Below are positions 36,602 through 45,783 of a DNA stretch of 64,000 nucleotides, one piece after another. Numbering within the stretch: the first letter of the stretch is position 1; each line of letters opens with the position of its first letter. This stretch comes from Streptomyces himalayensis subsp. himalayensis (GTDB lineage Bacteria > Actinomycetota > Actinomycetes > Streptomycetales > Streptomycetaceae): NCBI RefSeq assembly GCF_013778455.1, contig NZ_JACEHE010000002.1, positions 1-64,000 on the forward strand, written 5' to 3'. A model generated the notes under the pieces. The model was not told where the DNA came from and did no database searches. It worked only from the letters and a program-made list of their open reading frames with translations. The translations under genes and the position numbers were made by a program.

Positions 36602-37018
36602 CTATCGCCCGGCCTCACCCTCCGCTGAACCGGGGCTCTCCCGGCCTTCCAGGATCTCGGGGCCTTGCACGATGCGGATGGCCGCGCGTAGCGCCTCGCG
36701 CTGTTCCGGCGACATCATGCCGAAGAAGGCGACGAGTGCGGCGGCCGCGTTGTCGCTCTGCGACCAGGCTTCGTTCATGAGTGCGGCGGCGTAGGCGGCA
36801 CGTGTGGAGACCGCCTCATATCGATAGGCGCGGCCTTCCGCCTCGCGGCGTACCCAGCCCTTCTGATGGAGATTGTCCAAAACGGTCATCACGGTGGTGT
36901 ACGCGATCGACCGCTCCTGCTGGAGATCTTCCAGGACTTCTCGAACGGTCACCGGGCGGTTCCACTTCCACACCCGCGTCATGACCGCGTCTTCGAGTTC
37001 TCCCAATGGGCGAGGCAC
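36602..37018 (-). CDS. BlaI/MecI/CopY-family transcriptional regulator
   Basis: A 138-residue winged-helix repressor: LGELEDAVMTRVWKWNRPVT, then VREVLEDL and YTTVMTVLDNLHQKGWVRRE, the full BlaI-type DNA-binding domain, followed by a helical dimerisation tail. The GTG at 37018 gives the expected N-terminus; the open frame to 37111 would run through the terminator at 37083-37116. CACTAT ends 7 bases before the GTG. No BlaR-type protease or beta-lactamase is adjacent; the target is unknown. Confidence 0.85.
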   Translation of the reverse strand: MPRPLGELEDAVMTRVWKWNRPVTVREVLEDLQQERSIAYTTVMTVLDNLHQKGWVRREAEGRAYRYEAVSTRAAYAAALMNEAWSQSDNAAAALVAFFGMMSPEQREALRAAIRIVQGPEILEGRESPGSAEGEAGR

Positions 37019-37082
37019 ACCAGAACAATAGTGGGAGAAGCCACCAATGACGCGCCGAACGTGGCCTTTCTGCAACAAAAAG

Positions 37083-37116
37083 GGCGTATGACTCGAAAAG
37101 CTAGGAGTCATACGCC
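37083..37116 (-). terminator. intrinsic terminator of the 59-residue membrane protein gene
   Basis: A perfect 12-bp inverted repeat GGCGTATGACTC/GAGTCATACGCC with a 10-base loop. On the minus strand it is followed directly by CTTTTTG, a true T-run, which is rare in this window. Confidence 0.9.
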
Positions 37117-37138
37117 GCTTTGGGGCCCCTGCGACGGG

Positions 37139-37318
37139 TCAGGCGTCGCCGGGCCCACGGGTCGGACGGGCGGCCTCGGCACGCGCGATGGCGGCGTCGA
37201 CGGCCGCGTCCTCCTTGGCCTTGTTGGCGCCGCCCTGGGACTTCACGATCGTCACCACCAGGCCGGTGAAGAACACTGCCATCACTACCGGGGGCAAGAG
37301 CGCGGAGACGTATTCCAT
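37139..37318 (-). CDS. 59-residue single-pass membrane protein
   Basis: A short gene: MEYVSALLPPVVMAVFFTGL, one membrane segment ending in VVTIVK, then a charged Ala-rich helix (KAKEDAAVDAAIARAEAARP). TACCCT ends 6 bases before the ATG, suggesting a leaderless message, and the intrinsic terminator follows within 25 bases, so it is a complete stand-alone unit. Function unknown. Confidence 0.85.
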   Translation of the reverse strand: MEYVSALLPPVVMAVFFTGLVVTIVKSQGGANKAKEDAAVDAAIARAEAARPTRGPGDA

Positions 37319-37437
37319 GCCCCCAGGGTAGCTAAGCGGTGCCGGGGAAGTGCGGGTGCGTTCCCGCGCCCGCCGCGGCAGCGGCTTGTGTCAACAGCCG
37401 GTGCGTGCTCTCGGCGTGCCGGACGAAGGCCCTCGAT

Positions 37438-37543
37438 GGGGGCCCCTCCCATGCCCTTAAGGCAATGGGGGAGGAGCTACTTGGGCCTTTGGCCGGTGCG
37501 GCGAGTGGGGGCACCTCCCACGCCCTTAAGGCAGTGGGGGAGC
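37438..37543. repeat. two copies of a palindrome around CCCTTAAGGC
   Basis: GGGGGCCCCTCCCATGCCC TTAAGGCAATGGGGGAG (37438-37473) and a near copy at 37505-37541. Each folds into a hairpin, CTCCCA(T/C)GCC with GGCA(A/G)TGGGGGAG. They lie between the small membrane gene and the gene ending at 37588, and resemble the other dispersed palindromes of the window. Confidence 0.75.
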
Positions 37544-37587
37544 GTGCCGGGCGGCGTGGGGGCGTGCCTGAACTTCCCCGGGGCCGC

Positions 37588-38334
37588 TTAGACGGCGGCG
37601 AGCTTCTGCGGTGGGGCGGGCGGTGGCGCGGGCTTGCGCTTGGGCGGGAAGACCTCGGCCGGGGTCGGCACGGGGCGCTGCGGGGCGGGGCGCTCGGCCG
37701 GGGGCTGCTCCGGCTTCGGCTTCGCCGGTTCCTTGGCGGCGGCGCGGCCGCCGGGGAGGGCCAGCAGGCGGATACGGGAGGTGGCGGCCAGGGACGGGCG
37801 TGGGCGCCCCGCCGTGACGGCCGCCGGAGTCTGGCGGCCTGGCTGCCAAGCTGTCGGCCGAGCTGCCGCGGGTTCGCCGCGTACGGCGGTGTCGCCGCGT
37901 ACGGCGGTGTCGCCGCGTACGGCGGTGTCGTCCCGTACGGTCTCGGCTGCGGCCTGATCGGTGTGGCCGGGGCAGCGGTCGAGGAGGGCCCCGGCGACGG
38001 GGTTGCCGTTGGCACCCAGTGCGCGGAGGGCCGTGACGTCCTCCGGGCCCGGCTGGTGGCCGGTGTTCAGGGCGTCCTCCAGCAGCGCGAGATAGCCGAT
38101 GGCGCTGCCCGGGAGCGCGGCCCGGTAGCGGGCGAGGTCCGCCACCAGGAAGGCGCAGAGCCGGTCGCCCTCGCGGACCGCCTCATCGACGGACTCGGCG
38201 AGGCGCAGGCAGGCCTGGACGTCCTCGGCGGAGACGGAGCTGGGGTGAAGGGCAAGAGCGAGGGCACGTCGGAGCACACGCAGCTCCTCCGCACCGAACG
38301 CCATGCCACCGCGGGATCCGTAAGGCGTGGGCAT
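37588..38334 (-). CDS. conserved streptomycete protein, function unknown
   Basis: A 248-residue protein. The first 120 residues form a helical domain (GAEELRVLRRALALAL, VSAEDVQACLRLAESVDEAV, CAFLVADLARYRAALPGSAI). The second half is low-complexity and Pro/Ala/Lys-rich and probably disordered, including three DTAVRG repeats. TATCGT ends 6 bases before the ATG at 38334 (leaderless). No membrane segment or catalytic motif is seen. Confidence 0.75.
   Translation of the reverse strand: MPTPYGSRGGMAFGAEELRVLRRALALALHPSSVSAEDVQACLRLAESVDEAVREGDRLCAFLVADLARYRAALPGSAIGYLALLEDALNTGHQPGPEDVTALRALGANGNPVAGALLDRCPGHTDQAAAETVRDDTAVRGDTAVRGDTAVRGEPAAARPTAWQPGRQTPAAVTAGRPRPSLAATSRIRLLALPGGRAAAKEPAKPKPEQPPAERPAPQRPVPTPAEVFPPKRKPAPPPAPPQKLAAV
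37875..37928 (-). repeat. 18-bp in-frame tandem repeat (DTAVRG x3)
   Basis: Three identical 18-bp units (CGCCGCGTACGGCGGTGT on the plus strand) at 37875, 37893 and 37911, encoding DTAVRG on the minus strand, with a diverged fourth unit. The length is a multiple of three, so copy-number change would keep the frame. Confidence 0.92.
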
Positions 38335-38752
38335 GGCCTGACGATACGCGCTAATCAGACAAAAGCCAGCTATCGCCCAATCCTGGGCGTGGCTCTCCTA
38401 CGGGGCTCCCGTCGCTGCCACTACGGGGTTCCCGTCGCTGCCATCGACCGCCGGCGGCGGAGCGGGGCGGGGGCGCCACCTGCCGGTGGCGGGTCCAGGC
38501 GCGCACGCGGCTACCCGCCGGCGGCCGGCTGGTGCGCCACCTGTCGGTGGCCGGGTCGGGCCGCGCCGGTCCGTTGTGGACAGGCGTTCCGCAGGGCTGG
38601 GGCACCTCCCAGCGGTGGCTGGGGTGGGTGGGCACGACCCACGACGGCGGGTCACGTGGCGTATGGCGTGCAGCACGGCGGCTGGGGGCAACACCACGAC
38701 GGCGGGTGCCGTGGAAGGTGCCCCAGCCCCCGGTAGGGGACCGGGCGCGCCG
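38335..38752. other. 418-bp repeat-rich intergenic region
   Basis: No gene. It contains a 21-bp direct repeat (ACGGGG(C/T)TCCCGTCGCTGCCA) at 38400-38420 and 38423-38443, two hairpins of GCCACCTG(C/T)CGGTGGC type near 38476 and 38537, a dispersed palindrome near 38605, and repeated CACGACGGCGGGT (near 38639 and 38695). Confidence 0.7.
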
Positions 38753-39550
38753 TCAGGTGCGGGAAACGTTGCGTTCGTAGACCAGGCGGAGCCCGATCAG
38801 CGTCAGCCACGGCTCGTGTTCGTCGATGGTCGAGGCCTCGCCGAGAACCATCGGCGCAAGCCCACCGGTGGCGATGACCGTGACGTCGTCCGGATCTTCG
38901 GCGAGCTCACGGGCCATCCGGTTCACGACACCGTCGACCTGCCCCGCGAAGCCGTAGATGATGCCCGACTGCATGGCCTCCACGGTGTTCTTGCCGATCA
39001 CACTCCGCGGCCGCGCGATCTCGATCTTGCGGAGCTGCGCGCCTCGTACGCCGAGCGCCTCGACCGAGATCTCGATGCCGGGGGCGATGACGCCGCCGGC
39101 GTACTCCCCGCGCGCGGAGACCGCGTCGAACGTCGTCGCCGTGCCGAAGTCGACCACGATCGCCGGGCCCCCGTAGAGCTCGACCGCCGCGACCGCGTTG
39201 ATGATGCGGTCGGCGCCGACCTCCTTGGGGTTGTCCATCAGGATCGGCACGCCGGTCTTGATGCCGGGCTCGACCAGGACGGCGGGCACGTCGCCGTAGT
39301 ACCGGCGGGTGACCTCGCGCAGCTCGTGCAGGACCGACGGGACGGTCGAGCAGATCGCGATGCCGTCGATGCCGTCGCCGAGCTCCTCGCCGAGGAGCGG
39401 GTGCATGCCCATGAGGCCGTTGAGCAGGACGGCGAGCTCGTCGGCGGTGCGACGGGCCTCGGTGGAGATCCGCCAGTGCTCGACGATGTCCTCGCCGTCG
39501 AAGAGCCCCAGCACGGTGTGGGTGTTACCCACGTCGATGGTGAGAAGCAT
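38753..39550 (-). CDS. coaX: type III pantothenate kinase
   Basis: Phosphorylates pantothenate in the first committed step of CoA synthesis. The 265 residues carry the ASKHA motifs of the type III family: phosphate-binding LLTIDVGNTHTVLGLF at the N-terminus, the pantothenate-site GADRIINAVAA, and FGTATTFDAV. Unlike type I kinases the family is insensitive to CoA feedback. It is the last gene of the DUF2520-panC-nadB-nadC-coaX operon, 6 bases after nadC. Confidence 0.96.
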   Translation of the reverse strand: MLLTIDVGNTHTVLGLFDGEDIVEHWRISTEARRTADELAVLLNGLMGMHPLLGEELGDGIDGIAICSTVPSVLHELREVTRRYYGDVPAVLVEPGIKTGVPILMDNPKEVGADRIINAVAAVELYGGPAIVVDFGTATTFDAVSARGEYAGGVIAPGIEISVEALGVRGAQLRKIEIARPRSVIGKNTVEAMQSGIIYGFAGQVDGVVNRMARELAEDPDDVTVIATGGLAPMVLGEASTIDEHEPWLTLIGLRLVYERNVSRT

Positions 39551-39556
39551 GTGGTT

Positions 39557-40561
39557 TTACTCCGCCTCCGTCGCGGCCGGGGCCTCCCGCAGGTCCAGGC
39601 CGATGTCGAGGATCGGCGAGGAGTGCGTGAGGGCGCCCACCGCCAGGTAGTCGACGCCCGTCTCCGCGTACGCGCGGGCGTTGTCCAGGGTGAGGCGGCC
39701 GGAGGACTCGAGGATCGCGCGCCCGTGCACGAGGGACACGGCTTCCTCCGTGTCGCCGGGCGTGAAGTTGTCCAGGAGGATCAGGTCGGCGCCCGCGTCC
39801 ACGGCCTCGCGCAGCTGGTGCAGGGTGTCCACCTCCACCTCGACCGGCAGGCCCGGGAACTCCTCGCGCACCGCCTTGAAGGCCTGTGCCACGCCGCCCG
39901 CCGCGACCACGTGGTTGTCCTTGACCAGCGCGGCGTCGGACAGCGACATGCGGTGGTTGACGCCGCCGCCGCAGCGCACCGCGTACTTCTCCAGCGACCT
40001 GAGGCCCGGCGTGGTCTTGCGGGTGTCGCGGACCTTCGCCTTCGTGCCCTCCAGAACGTCCGCCCACGCGCGCGTGGCCGTCGCGATGCCGGAGAGGCGG
40101 CACAGCAGGTTGAGCGCGCTGCGCTCCCCGGTGAGCAGATCGCGCGTACGGGCGGTGACGCTGAGCAGCTTCTGGCCGGCGGCGACCCGGTCGCCGTCCT
40201 CCACGTGCCGCTCCACCTCGAACTCGTCGGTGCAGACGACGGACAGGACGGCTTCGGCGACACGCAGACCGGCGACGGTGCCCGCCTCGCGCGCGGTGAA
40301 GTCGCCGGTCGCGACGGCGTCCTCGGGGATGGTCGCGACGGACGTGACGTCCACGCCGCCCGCGAGGTCCTCCGCGACGGCCATGTGCGCGATGTCCTCG
40401 ACCTCGACCGGGTCGAGTCCGGCGTCGGCCAGGAGCTGGGCGAGCGCGGGGTCGAGCCCGCACTCCATGGGGTCGTGCTCGTCCTCGCCGCTGCAGCCGC
40501 AGCCGTCGCCGCAGCCACCGCTCGGGAAGACGGGAAGGTCGGGGGTGCTCACGTCGGTCAC
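39557..40561 (-). CDS. nadC: nicotinate-nucleotide pyrophosphorylase (carboxylating)
   Basis: Converts quinolinate and PRPP to nicotinate mononucleotide in NAD synthesis. The 334 residues include the conserved KVRDTRKTTPGLRSLEKYAV, GGVNHRMSLSDAALVKDNH and VEVEVDTLHQLREA, plus the C-terminal phosphate-binding ESSGRLTLDNARAYAETGVD. It has an N-terminal Cys-rich extension (GGCGDGCGCSGEDEHDPMEC) before the usual domain. The GTG at 40561 overlaps the nadB stop by 4 bases and has GGAG inside nadB. Confidence 0.95.
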   Translation of the reverse strand: MTDVSTPDLPVFPSGGCGDGCGCSGEDEHDPMECGLDPALAQLLADAGLDPVEVEDIAHMAVAEDLAGGVDVTSVATIPEDAVATGDFTAREAGTVAGLRVAEAVLSVVCTDEFEVERHVEDGDRVAAGQKLLSVTARTRDLLTGERSALNLLCRLSGIATATRAWADVLEGTKAKVRDTRKTTPGLRSLEKYAVRCGGGVNHRMSLSDAALVKDNHVVAAGGVAQAFKAVREEFPGLPVEVEVDTLHQLREAVDAGADLILLDNFTPGDTEEAVSLVHGRAILESSGRLTLDNARAYAETGVDYLAVGALTHSSPILDIGLDLREAPAATEAE

Positions 40562-42456
40562 TGCTCCTGGGGACGGGACTGCGGGTGGGTCGGGGGGAGG
40601 TCGCCGGACGGGGACCGGGCGGGGTCCGGGGCCGGGGTGTCCTGGGCCGGCGGCGGCAATGGCCGGCCGGGCCGGGTGGGGGAGAACGCGGCACTCTCGG
40701 TCGTATGCACGGCCAGGGACCGGTCCGGGTTCAGCCGTACGACGATGTGGCGGCCCCACACCTCATCGTCCCGGTCGGCGTAGTCCTCGCGCCAGTGGCA
40801 GCCGCGGGTCTCCTCGCGCTGCCTCGCGGCGGCGACCAGCACGCGGGCGACGCACAGCAGGTTGGTCGTCTCCCAGGTGTCGACGCCGGGCTCGGCGGTC
40901 TTGCCGTTCTCGGCGAGAGCGTCCTTCGCGTCGGAGTGCAGCCGCTGCAGCTCCTCGGCGGCGCGCGCCAGGGACTCCGCGGAGCGCAGGACTCCGGCGC
41001 CCTCGGACATGATCCGCTGGATCGCGAACCGGGCCTCGGGCGCGAGCAGCGGGTGCGCGGGCGTCTCGGGGTGCTCCACGGGGGTGGGCACGCGCGCGTG
41101 GAGGCTGCTTTCCCCAGCCGCCGCGGCGATGTCGGCCGCGATGCGCTCCGCGTAGACCAGGCCCTCCAGGAGGGAGTTCGAGGCGAGGCGGTTGGCGCCG
41201 TGGACACCGGTGCAGGCGACCTCGCCGCACGCGTACAGGCCGGGCACCGTGGTGCGGCCGTGCTCGTCGGTGCGGACGCCGCCCGAGGCGTAGTGCGCGG
41301 CCGGGGCGACCGGGACGGGCTCGGTGACGGGGTCGATGCCGTGGGCGCGGCACGCGGCGAGGATCGTCGGGAACCGCTGCTCCCACATCTCCGCGCCGAA
41401 GTGGCGGGCGTCCAGGTACATGTGCTCGGCGCCCTGCTCCTGCATGCGGCGCATGATGCCCTTGGCGACGATGTCGCGGGGCGCGAGCTCGGCGAGTTCG
41501 TGCTGTCCGGCCATGAAGCGCACGCCGTCCGCGTCGACGAGGTGCGCGCCCTCGCCGCGTACCGCCTCGGAGACCAGCGGCTGCTGGCCCTCCGCGTCGG
41601 CGCCGAGGAACAGCACCGTGGGGTGGAACTGGACGAACTCCAGGTCGCTGACCTCGGCTCCGGCGCGCAGCGCGAGCGCGACGCCGTCGCCCGTCGACAC
41701 GGATGGGTTGGTCGTCGCCGAGAAGACCTGGCCCATGCCGCCGGTCGCGAGCACCACGGCGGGCGCGTGCACCGCACCGACGCCGTCGTGCTGGCCCTCG
41801 CCCATGACGTGCAGCGTGATGCCCGCCGCGCGGCCCTCGGCGTCCGTCAGCAGGTCCAGGACCAGTGCGTTCTCGACGGTTCGCACGCCACGCGCGCGTA
41901 CCGCCTCGACGAGCGCGCGGGAGATCTCGGCGCCGGTCGCGTCGCCGCCCGCATGCGCGATACGGCGGCGGTGGTGGCCGCCCTCGCGGGTGAGCTCGAT
42001 GTCGCCGGTCTCCGGCGATGTGTCGAAGTGGGCGCCCGTGTCGATGAGACGGCGTACCGCGTCGGGGCCCTCGGTGACGAGGATGCGCACGGCCTCCTCG
42101 TCGCACAGGCCCGCGCCCGCGACGAGCGTGTCCTCCAGATGCTGCTCGGGGGTGTCCCCGTCACCGAGGGCGGCCGCGATGCCGCCCTGCGCCCAGCGCG
42201 TGGAGCCGTCGTCCAGCCGGGCCTTGGTGACCACGACGGTCCCCAGGCCCGCCGCCTCGCAGCGCAGCGCCGCGGTGAGTCCGGCCACGCCGGAGCCGAC
42301 GACCACGACGTCGGCTGCCAGGGACCAGCCGGGGGCGGGCGCGTGCAGCCGTATGCCGGTGGCGCGGCCCGGCGCCGTGGCCGGCCCCGTGCTCGTGCCG
42401 CCCGGAGGGGCTATCGCGGGTCCTGTCCCGGAGGATGACGTACCTGTGCCGGTCAC
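40558..42456 (-). CDS. nadB: L-aspartate oxidase
   Basis: FAD enzyme that oxidises L-aspartate to iminoaspartate, the first step of de novo NAD synthesis. The 632 residues start with a Thr/Ser/Gly-rich tail of about 45, then the FAD-binding [20 protein letters not shown]. Active-site segments [16 protein letters not shown] and [15 protein letters not shown] follow, and the C-terminal helical domain holds [20 protein letters not shown]. The GTG at 42456 overlaps panC by 4 bases. The partner nadA is not in the window. Confidence 0.97.
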   Translation of the reverse strand: MTGTGTSSSGTGPAIAPPGGTSTGPATAPGRATGIRLHAPAPGWSLAADVVVVGSGVAGLTAALRCEAAGLGTVVVTKARLDDGSTRWAQGGIAAALGDGDTPEQHLEDTLVAGAGLCDEEAVRILVTEGPDAVRRLIDTGAHFDTSPETGDIELTREGGHHRRRIAHAGGDATGAEISRALVEAVRARGVRTVENALVLDLLTDAEGRAAGITLHVMGEGQHDGVGAVHAPAVVLATGGMGQVFSATTNPSVSTGDGVALALRAGAEVSDLEFVQFHPTVLFLGADAEGQQPLVSEAVRGEGAHLVDADGVRFMAGQHELAELAPRDIVAKGIMRRMQEQGAEHMYLDARHFGAEMWEQRFPTILAACRAHGIDPVTEPVPVAPAAHYASGGVRTDEHGRTTVPGLYACGEVACTGVHGANRLASNSLLEGLVYAERIAADIAAAAGESSLHARVPTPVEHPETPAHPLLAPEARFAIQRIMSEGAGVLRSAESLARAAEELQRLHSDAKDALAENGKTAEPGVDTWETTNLLCVARVLVAAARQREETRGCHWREDYADRDDEVWGRHIVVRLNPDRSLAVHTTESAAFSPTRPGRPLPPPAQDTPAPDPARSPSGDLPPTHPQSRPQEQ

Positions 42457-43526
42457 GAGGCGGCTCCGAAGGTGAGGGGAAGGTTGTCGATCAACCGGGT
42501 CGTGCCGACCTTCGCGGCGACCGCGAGGACCGCGTCGCCCGTGAAGTCGTCGGGGACCTCCGTGAAGTCGGCCGGGTCGACCAGGGCGAGATAGTCCAGT
42601 ACGAGCGGCGGATCGAGGCGGGACGCCTCGTCGAGGACCAGCTGGGCGGCGGCGCGGACGGCGGCGGTGCGGCCGCGATAGGAGGAGGTGCGGCGCGATG
42701 GGGGTCCCCCCAGGCTTTCGGCTCTGGGGGAGCCTCCGGCAAGGGCGGTGGTGGGTGAGGGGCGGGAGGTGGCGACGGCATGGGCGTCCGCGGCGGCGCG
42801 GGACTCGCCGAGCGCGCTGAGCGCCTCGGCACGCGCGTGCGTGGACGGTGCGAGAACGGCACGCGCGCGGAGCGCCTCCTGCGCGGCATGCCGGTCCTGG
42901 CCCGCGAAGAGAGCCTGCGACAGGGCGAGCGCGGTGCGCCTCTCGGCGGGCGAGAGGTAGCGGTTGCGGCTGGACAGGGCCAGCCCGTCCTCCTCGCGCA
43001 CGGTCGGCACGCCCACGATCTCCATGCCGAAGTCGAGGTCGCGCACCATGCGTCGGATGAGGGCGAGCTGCTGGGCGTCCTTCTGCCCGTAGAGCGCCAT
43101 GTCGGGCGCGGTGAGGTGGAGCAGCTTGGCGACGACGGTCAGCATGCCGTCGAAGTGCCCGGGCCGCGACGCGCCCTCCAGGCGCTCCCCCATGGGGCCC
43201 GCGGAGATACGCACCTGGGGCTCGCCGCCCGGGTAGACCTCGTCCGCGGACGGGGCGAAGACCACGTCGGCGCCCGCCTGTTCGGCGACCTTCACATCCG
43301 CGTCAAGGGTGCGCGGATAGCGGTCGAGGTCCTCTCCCGCGCCGAACTGCAGCGGGTTCACGAAGACCGTGACGACGACCTCGCCCTCGCGTCCCGCCAG
43401 CCGCCGCGCCTCGCGGACCAGGGTGGCGTGCCCCTCGTGCAGGGCGCCCATGGTCATGACGACGGCCCGGCGGCCGGCACGCGCGCGTGCGCGCAGTTCC
43501 TCCGCGGTGTGCAGCAGCGTGGTCAT
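42453..43526 (-). CDS. panC: pantothenate synthetase carrying a repeat-derived insertion
   Basis: Condenses pantoate with beta-alanine, using ATP. The family is usually 280-300 residues; this one has 357. Core motifs are intact: [20 protein letters not shown] (HIGH-like), [40 protein letters not shown], and [20 protein letters not shown] (KMSKS-equivalent). The extra length is a Ser/Pro/Gly-rich loop of about 70 residues before the last helix, including residues 264-279 encoded by a 47-bp palindromic element (42690-42736). The ATG at 43526 overlaps the DUF2520 gene by 4 bases. The insertion is after the catalytic core, so the enzyme is probably active. Confidence 0.95.
   Translation of the reverse strand: MTTLLHTAEELRARARAGRRAVVMTMGALHEGHATLVREARRLAGREGEVVVTVFVNPLQFGAGEDLDRYPRTLDADVKVAEQAGADVVFAPSADEVYPGGEPQVRISAGPMGERLEGASRPGHFDGMLTVVAKLLHLTAPDMALYGQKDAQQLALIRRMVRDLDFGMEIVGVPTVREEDGLALSSRNRYLSPAERRTALALSQALFAGQDRHAAQEALRARAVLAPSTHARAEALSALGESRAAADAHAVATSRPSPTTALAGGSPRAESLGGPPSRRTSSYRGRTAAVRAAAQLVLDEASRLDPPLVLDYLALVDPADFTEVPDDFTGDAVLAVAAKVGTTRLIDNLPLTFGAAS
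42690..42736. repeat. 47-bp palindromic element inside panC
   Basis: GCGGCGCGATGGGGGTCCCC, continuing to CTCTGGGGGAGCCTC. Its core (CCCCCAGG...CTCTGGGGG) forms a hairpin. The same 47 bases occur at 57230-57276 inside the MprF-like gene, with further similarity for 20 or more bases downstream. Confidence 0.93.
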
Positions 43527-44458
43527 CGCACCTCTCCGTCCGCGCCGTCGATGTCCGCCCCATTGGCCAGTACCCCGAGCAGATCCTCGGCGAGCTCGGG
43601 CTTGAGCAGCCCGTGGGCGAGCGCGCGGTCGGCGGTGGCCCGCGCCATGGCGAGATACCCGGCGACGGTGCCCGGCGCGTGCTTGCGCAGCTCCGCGACA
43701 TGGGCGGCGACCGTGCCGGCGTCCCCGCGCGCGACAGGGCCGGTGAGCGCCGCGTCGCCGGACCGCAGCGCATTGTCGAGCGCGGCGCCGAGGAGCGGGC
43801 CGAGCATGCGGTCAGGGGCCCCGACGCCCGCGGCGCGCAGCAGCTCCATGGCCTCGGCGACCAGCGTGACCAGGTGGTTCGCACCGAGAGCGAGCGCCGC
43901 GTGGTACAGCGGGCGGGCCTCCTCCTCGATCCACTCCGGCTCGCCGCCCATCTCGATGACCAGCGCTTCGGCAGCCAGCCGCAGTTCCTCGGGCGCGGTC
44001 ACGCCGAACGAGCATCCGGCCAGCCGCTGTACGTCGACGGGAGTGCCGGTGAACGTCATCGCGGGATGCAGGGCGAGGGGCAGCGCACCGGCGCGCAGCG
44101 CGGGATCGAGCACCTTGGCGCCGTACCGCCCGGAGGTGTGCACGAGGAGCTGTCCTGGCCGCACCGCGCCCGTCTCGGCGAGACCTTCGACGAGGCCCGG
44201 CAGGGCGTCGTCGGGCACGGTCAGCAGCACCAGCTCGGCCCGCTCCAGGACCTCCGCAGGGGACACCATCGGAACATCGGGCAGCATCGCGGCGGCCCGG
44301 CGCCTCGATGCGTCGGAAACCCCGGAGACGGCGACCGGGCGGTGCCCGGCGAGCTGGAGGGAGGCGGCCAGCGCGGGTCCGACCCGGCCTGCTCCCACGA
44401 CCCCGACGGAGAGCCGCGCGGGGCGGTCCTTCGGATCGGGCGGTTGAGGTGTGTTCAC
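43523..44458 (-). CDS. Rossmann/DUF2520 protein, candidate pantoate-pathway reductase
   Basis: A 311-residue NAD(P)-binding protein: N-terminal Rossmann motif [17 protein letters not shown], then a helical DUF2520 domain with [20 protein letters not shown] and [15 protein letters not shown]. It resembles ketopantoate reductase in layout but is a distinct family. As first gene of the operon, directly coupled to panC by a 4-base overlap, it may supply ketopantoate reductase activity; no panE is visible here. This role is inferred from position only. The GTG at 44458 is the start. Confidence 0.85.
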   Translation of the reverse strand: MNTPQPPDPKDRPARLSVGVVGAGRVGPALAASLQLAGHRPVAVSGVSDASRRRAAAMLPDVPMVSPAEVLERAELVLLTVPDDALPGLVEGLAETGAVRPGQLLVHTSGRYGAKVLDPALRAGALPLALHPAMTFTGTPVDVQRLAGCSFGVTAPEELRLAAEALVIEMGGEPEWIEEEARPLYHAALALGANHLVTLVAEAMELLRAAGVGAPDRMLGPLLGAALDNALRSGDAALTGPVARGDAGTVAAHVAELRKHAPGTVAGYLAMARATADRALAHGLLKPELAEDLLGVLANGADIDGADGEVR

Positions 44459-44544
44459 TCGACGACGGCCTTCCGTTCCAGTCCGCTCGGGGTACCGGAC
44501 GATTTCTCGTCATGCTAACGCGATCGGTTCGTGGGGTTCTTCCT

Positions 44545-44572
44545 CTGTCCACAGGCTCGGGGTTTGTCCACA
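44545..44572. promoter_or_regulatory. two DnaA-box-like sites
   Basis: CTGTCCACA (44545-44553) and TTGTCCACA (44564-44572) match the Streptomyces DnaA box, lie in the same orientation and are 19 bases apart. They are part of a larger direct repeat TGTCCACAGGCT. They sit between the divergent DUF2520 operon and the lyase gene. Another match, TGTGGACAG, occurs near 38575. Confidence 0.55.
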
Positions 44573-44612
44573 GGCTGTGGGCACCCCTGGGGCCGTACGA
44601 CATGATCTGTGG

Positions 44613-45767
44613 ATGACCGATCCCACAGAGCAGGAGCGCAAGCGGCGCCTCGCCGCGCTGCGCAGCGCCGAGCGGACTTTGTCCCGCACAGCGATGGAGA
44701 GCACCCTCCGGGAACAGCTCGCTCAGCTGTCGGACGGGGCACCTGCCGTATACGACCTGGAAGAGGCCTCCGACGTCTACGGGGACGGTGTCGTCGAGGA
44801 ACTGGAGCGCCGCGTCGCCTCGCTGCTCGGCAAGGACGCCGGGGCCTTCTTTCCCACCGGGACGATGGCGCAGCAGGTGGCGCTCCGCTGCTGGGCAGGG
44901 CGCACCGGCAACCCCACCGTCGCCCTGCATCCCCTCGCGCACCCTGAGCAGCACGAGCGCGGCGCCCTCGAGACCCTCAGCGGTCTGCGTACGGTCCATC
45001 CGACGACCGAGCCCCGGCTGCCGACCGCCGACGAGGTACGGGACTTCGGCGAGCCCTTCGGGACGCTGATGCTCGAACTGCCGCTCAGGGAGGCCGGTTT
45101 CGTCCTGCCGTCGTGGGAGGAGCTGGAGGCCGTCGTGGAGGCGGCGCGGGAGCGGGACGCGGTCGTGCACATCGACGGGGCGCGCCTGTGGGAGTGCCCC
45201 ACCCATTTCGGCCGCCCGCTGGAGGAGATAGCGGGGCTCGCGGACACCGTGTACGTGTCGTTCTACAAATCGCTCGGCGGTCTGGGGGGATCCGTGCTGG
45301 CCGGCCCCCGGTCGCTGATCGACGAGGCGAAGGCCTGGCGCCACCGTTACGGTGGCCAGGTCTTCCAGCAGTTCCCGACCGCCCTGTCCGTCCTCATCGG
45401 CCTGGAGCGCGAGCTGCCGCGGCTGCCGGAGTACGTGGCGCACGCGGGCGTGGTCGCCGCGGCGCTGCGTGAGGGGTTCGCAGAGGCGGGGGTTCCGTGG
45501 GCACGCGTCCACCCCGAAGAGCCGCACACGCACCAGTTCCAGGTCTGGCTGCCGTACGCCGCCGAGGTCCTGAACGACGCGCTGATACGGCAGGCCGAGG
45601 AGACGAAGACGGCGCTGTTCCGGGTCTTCTGGGAGGGTGGCGGCCCGCCCGGGGTGTCGGTCACCGAGGTCACGGTGACCGCCGCCGGTCTGGAGTGGAC
45701 ACCGGACGACGTCCGCGCGGCCGTCGCGGACTTCGTCGAGCGGCTGCCCGGCGAGGTCAGCAGGTAG
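44613..45767 (+). CDS. PLP-dependent beta-eliminating lyase / threonine aldolase family
   Basis: A 384-residue fold-type I PLP enzyme. The PLP-binding Lys is in VSFYKSLGGLGGSVLAG; the cofactor-ring Asp is in VVHIDGARLWECP. These and the N-terminal EASDVYGDGVVEELERRVAS match the low-specificity threonine aldolase/beta-eliminating lyase family. The ATG at 44613 has CATGAT ending 6 bases upstream (leaderless). Substrate not certain: Thr cleavage to Gly and acetaldehyde is the usual activity. Confidence 0.88.
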   Translation: MTDPTEQERKRRLAALRSAERTLSRTAMESTLREQLAQLSDGAPAVYDLEEASDVYGDGVVEELERRVASLLGKDAGAFFPTGTMAQQVALRCWAGRTGNPTVALHPLAHPEQHERGALETLSGLRTVHPTTEPRLPTADEVRDFGEPFGTLMLELPLREAGFVLPSWEELEAVVEAARERDAVVHIDGARLWECPTHFGRPLEEIAGLADTVYVSFYKSLGGLGGSVLAGPRSLIDEAKAWRHRYGGQVFQQFPTALSVLIGLERELPRLPEYVAHAGVVAAALREGFAEAGVPWARVHPEEPHTHQFQVWLPYAAEVLNDALIRQAEETKTALFRVFWEGGGPPGVSVTEVTVTAAGLEWTPDDVRAAVADFVERLPGEVSR

Positions 45768-45783
45768 GGCGGGTACGCCGCAG

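Noticed and set aside
44545..44572. Origin of replication
   Set aside because: Only two DnaA boxes, no AT-rich unwinding element and no dnaA or dnaN beside them.
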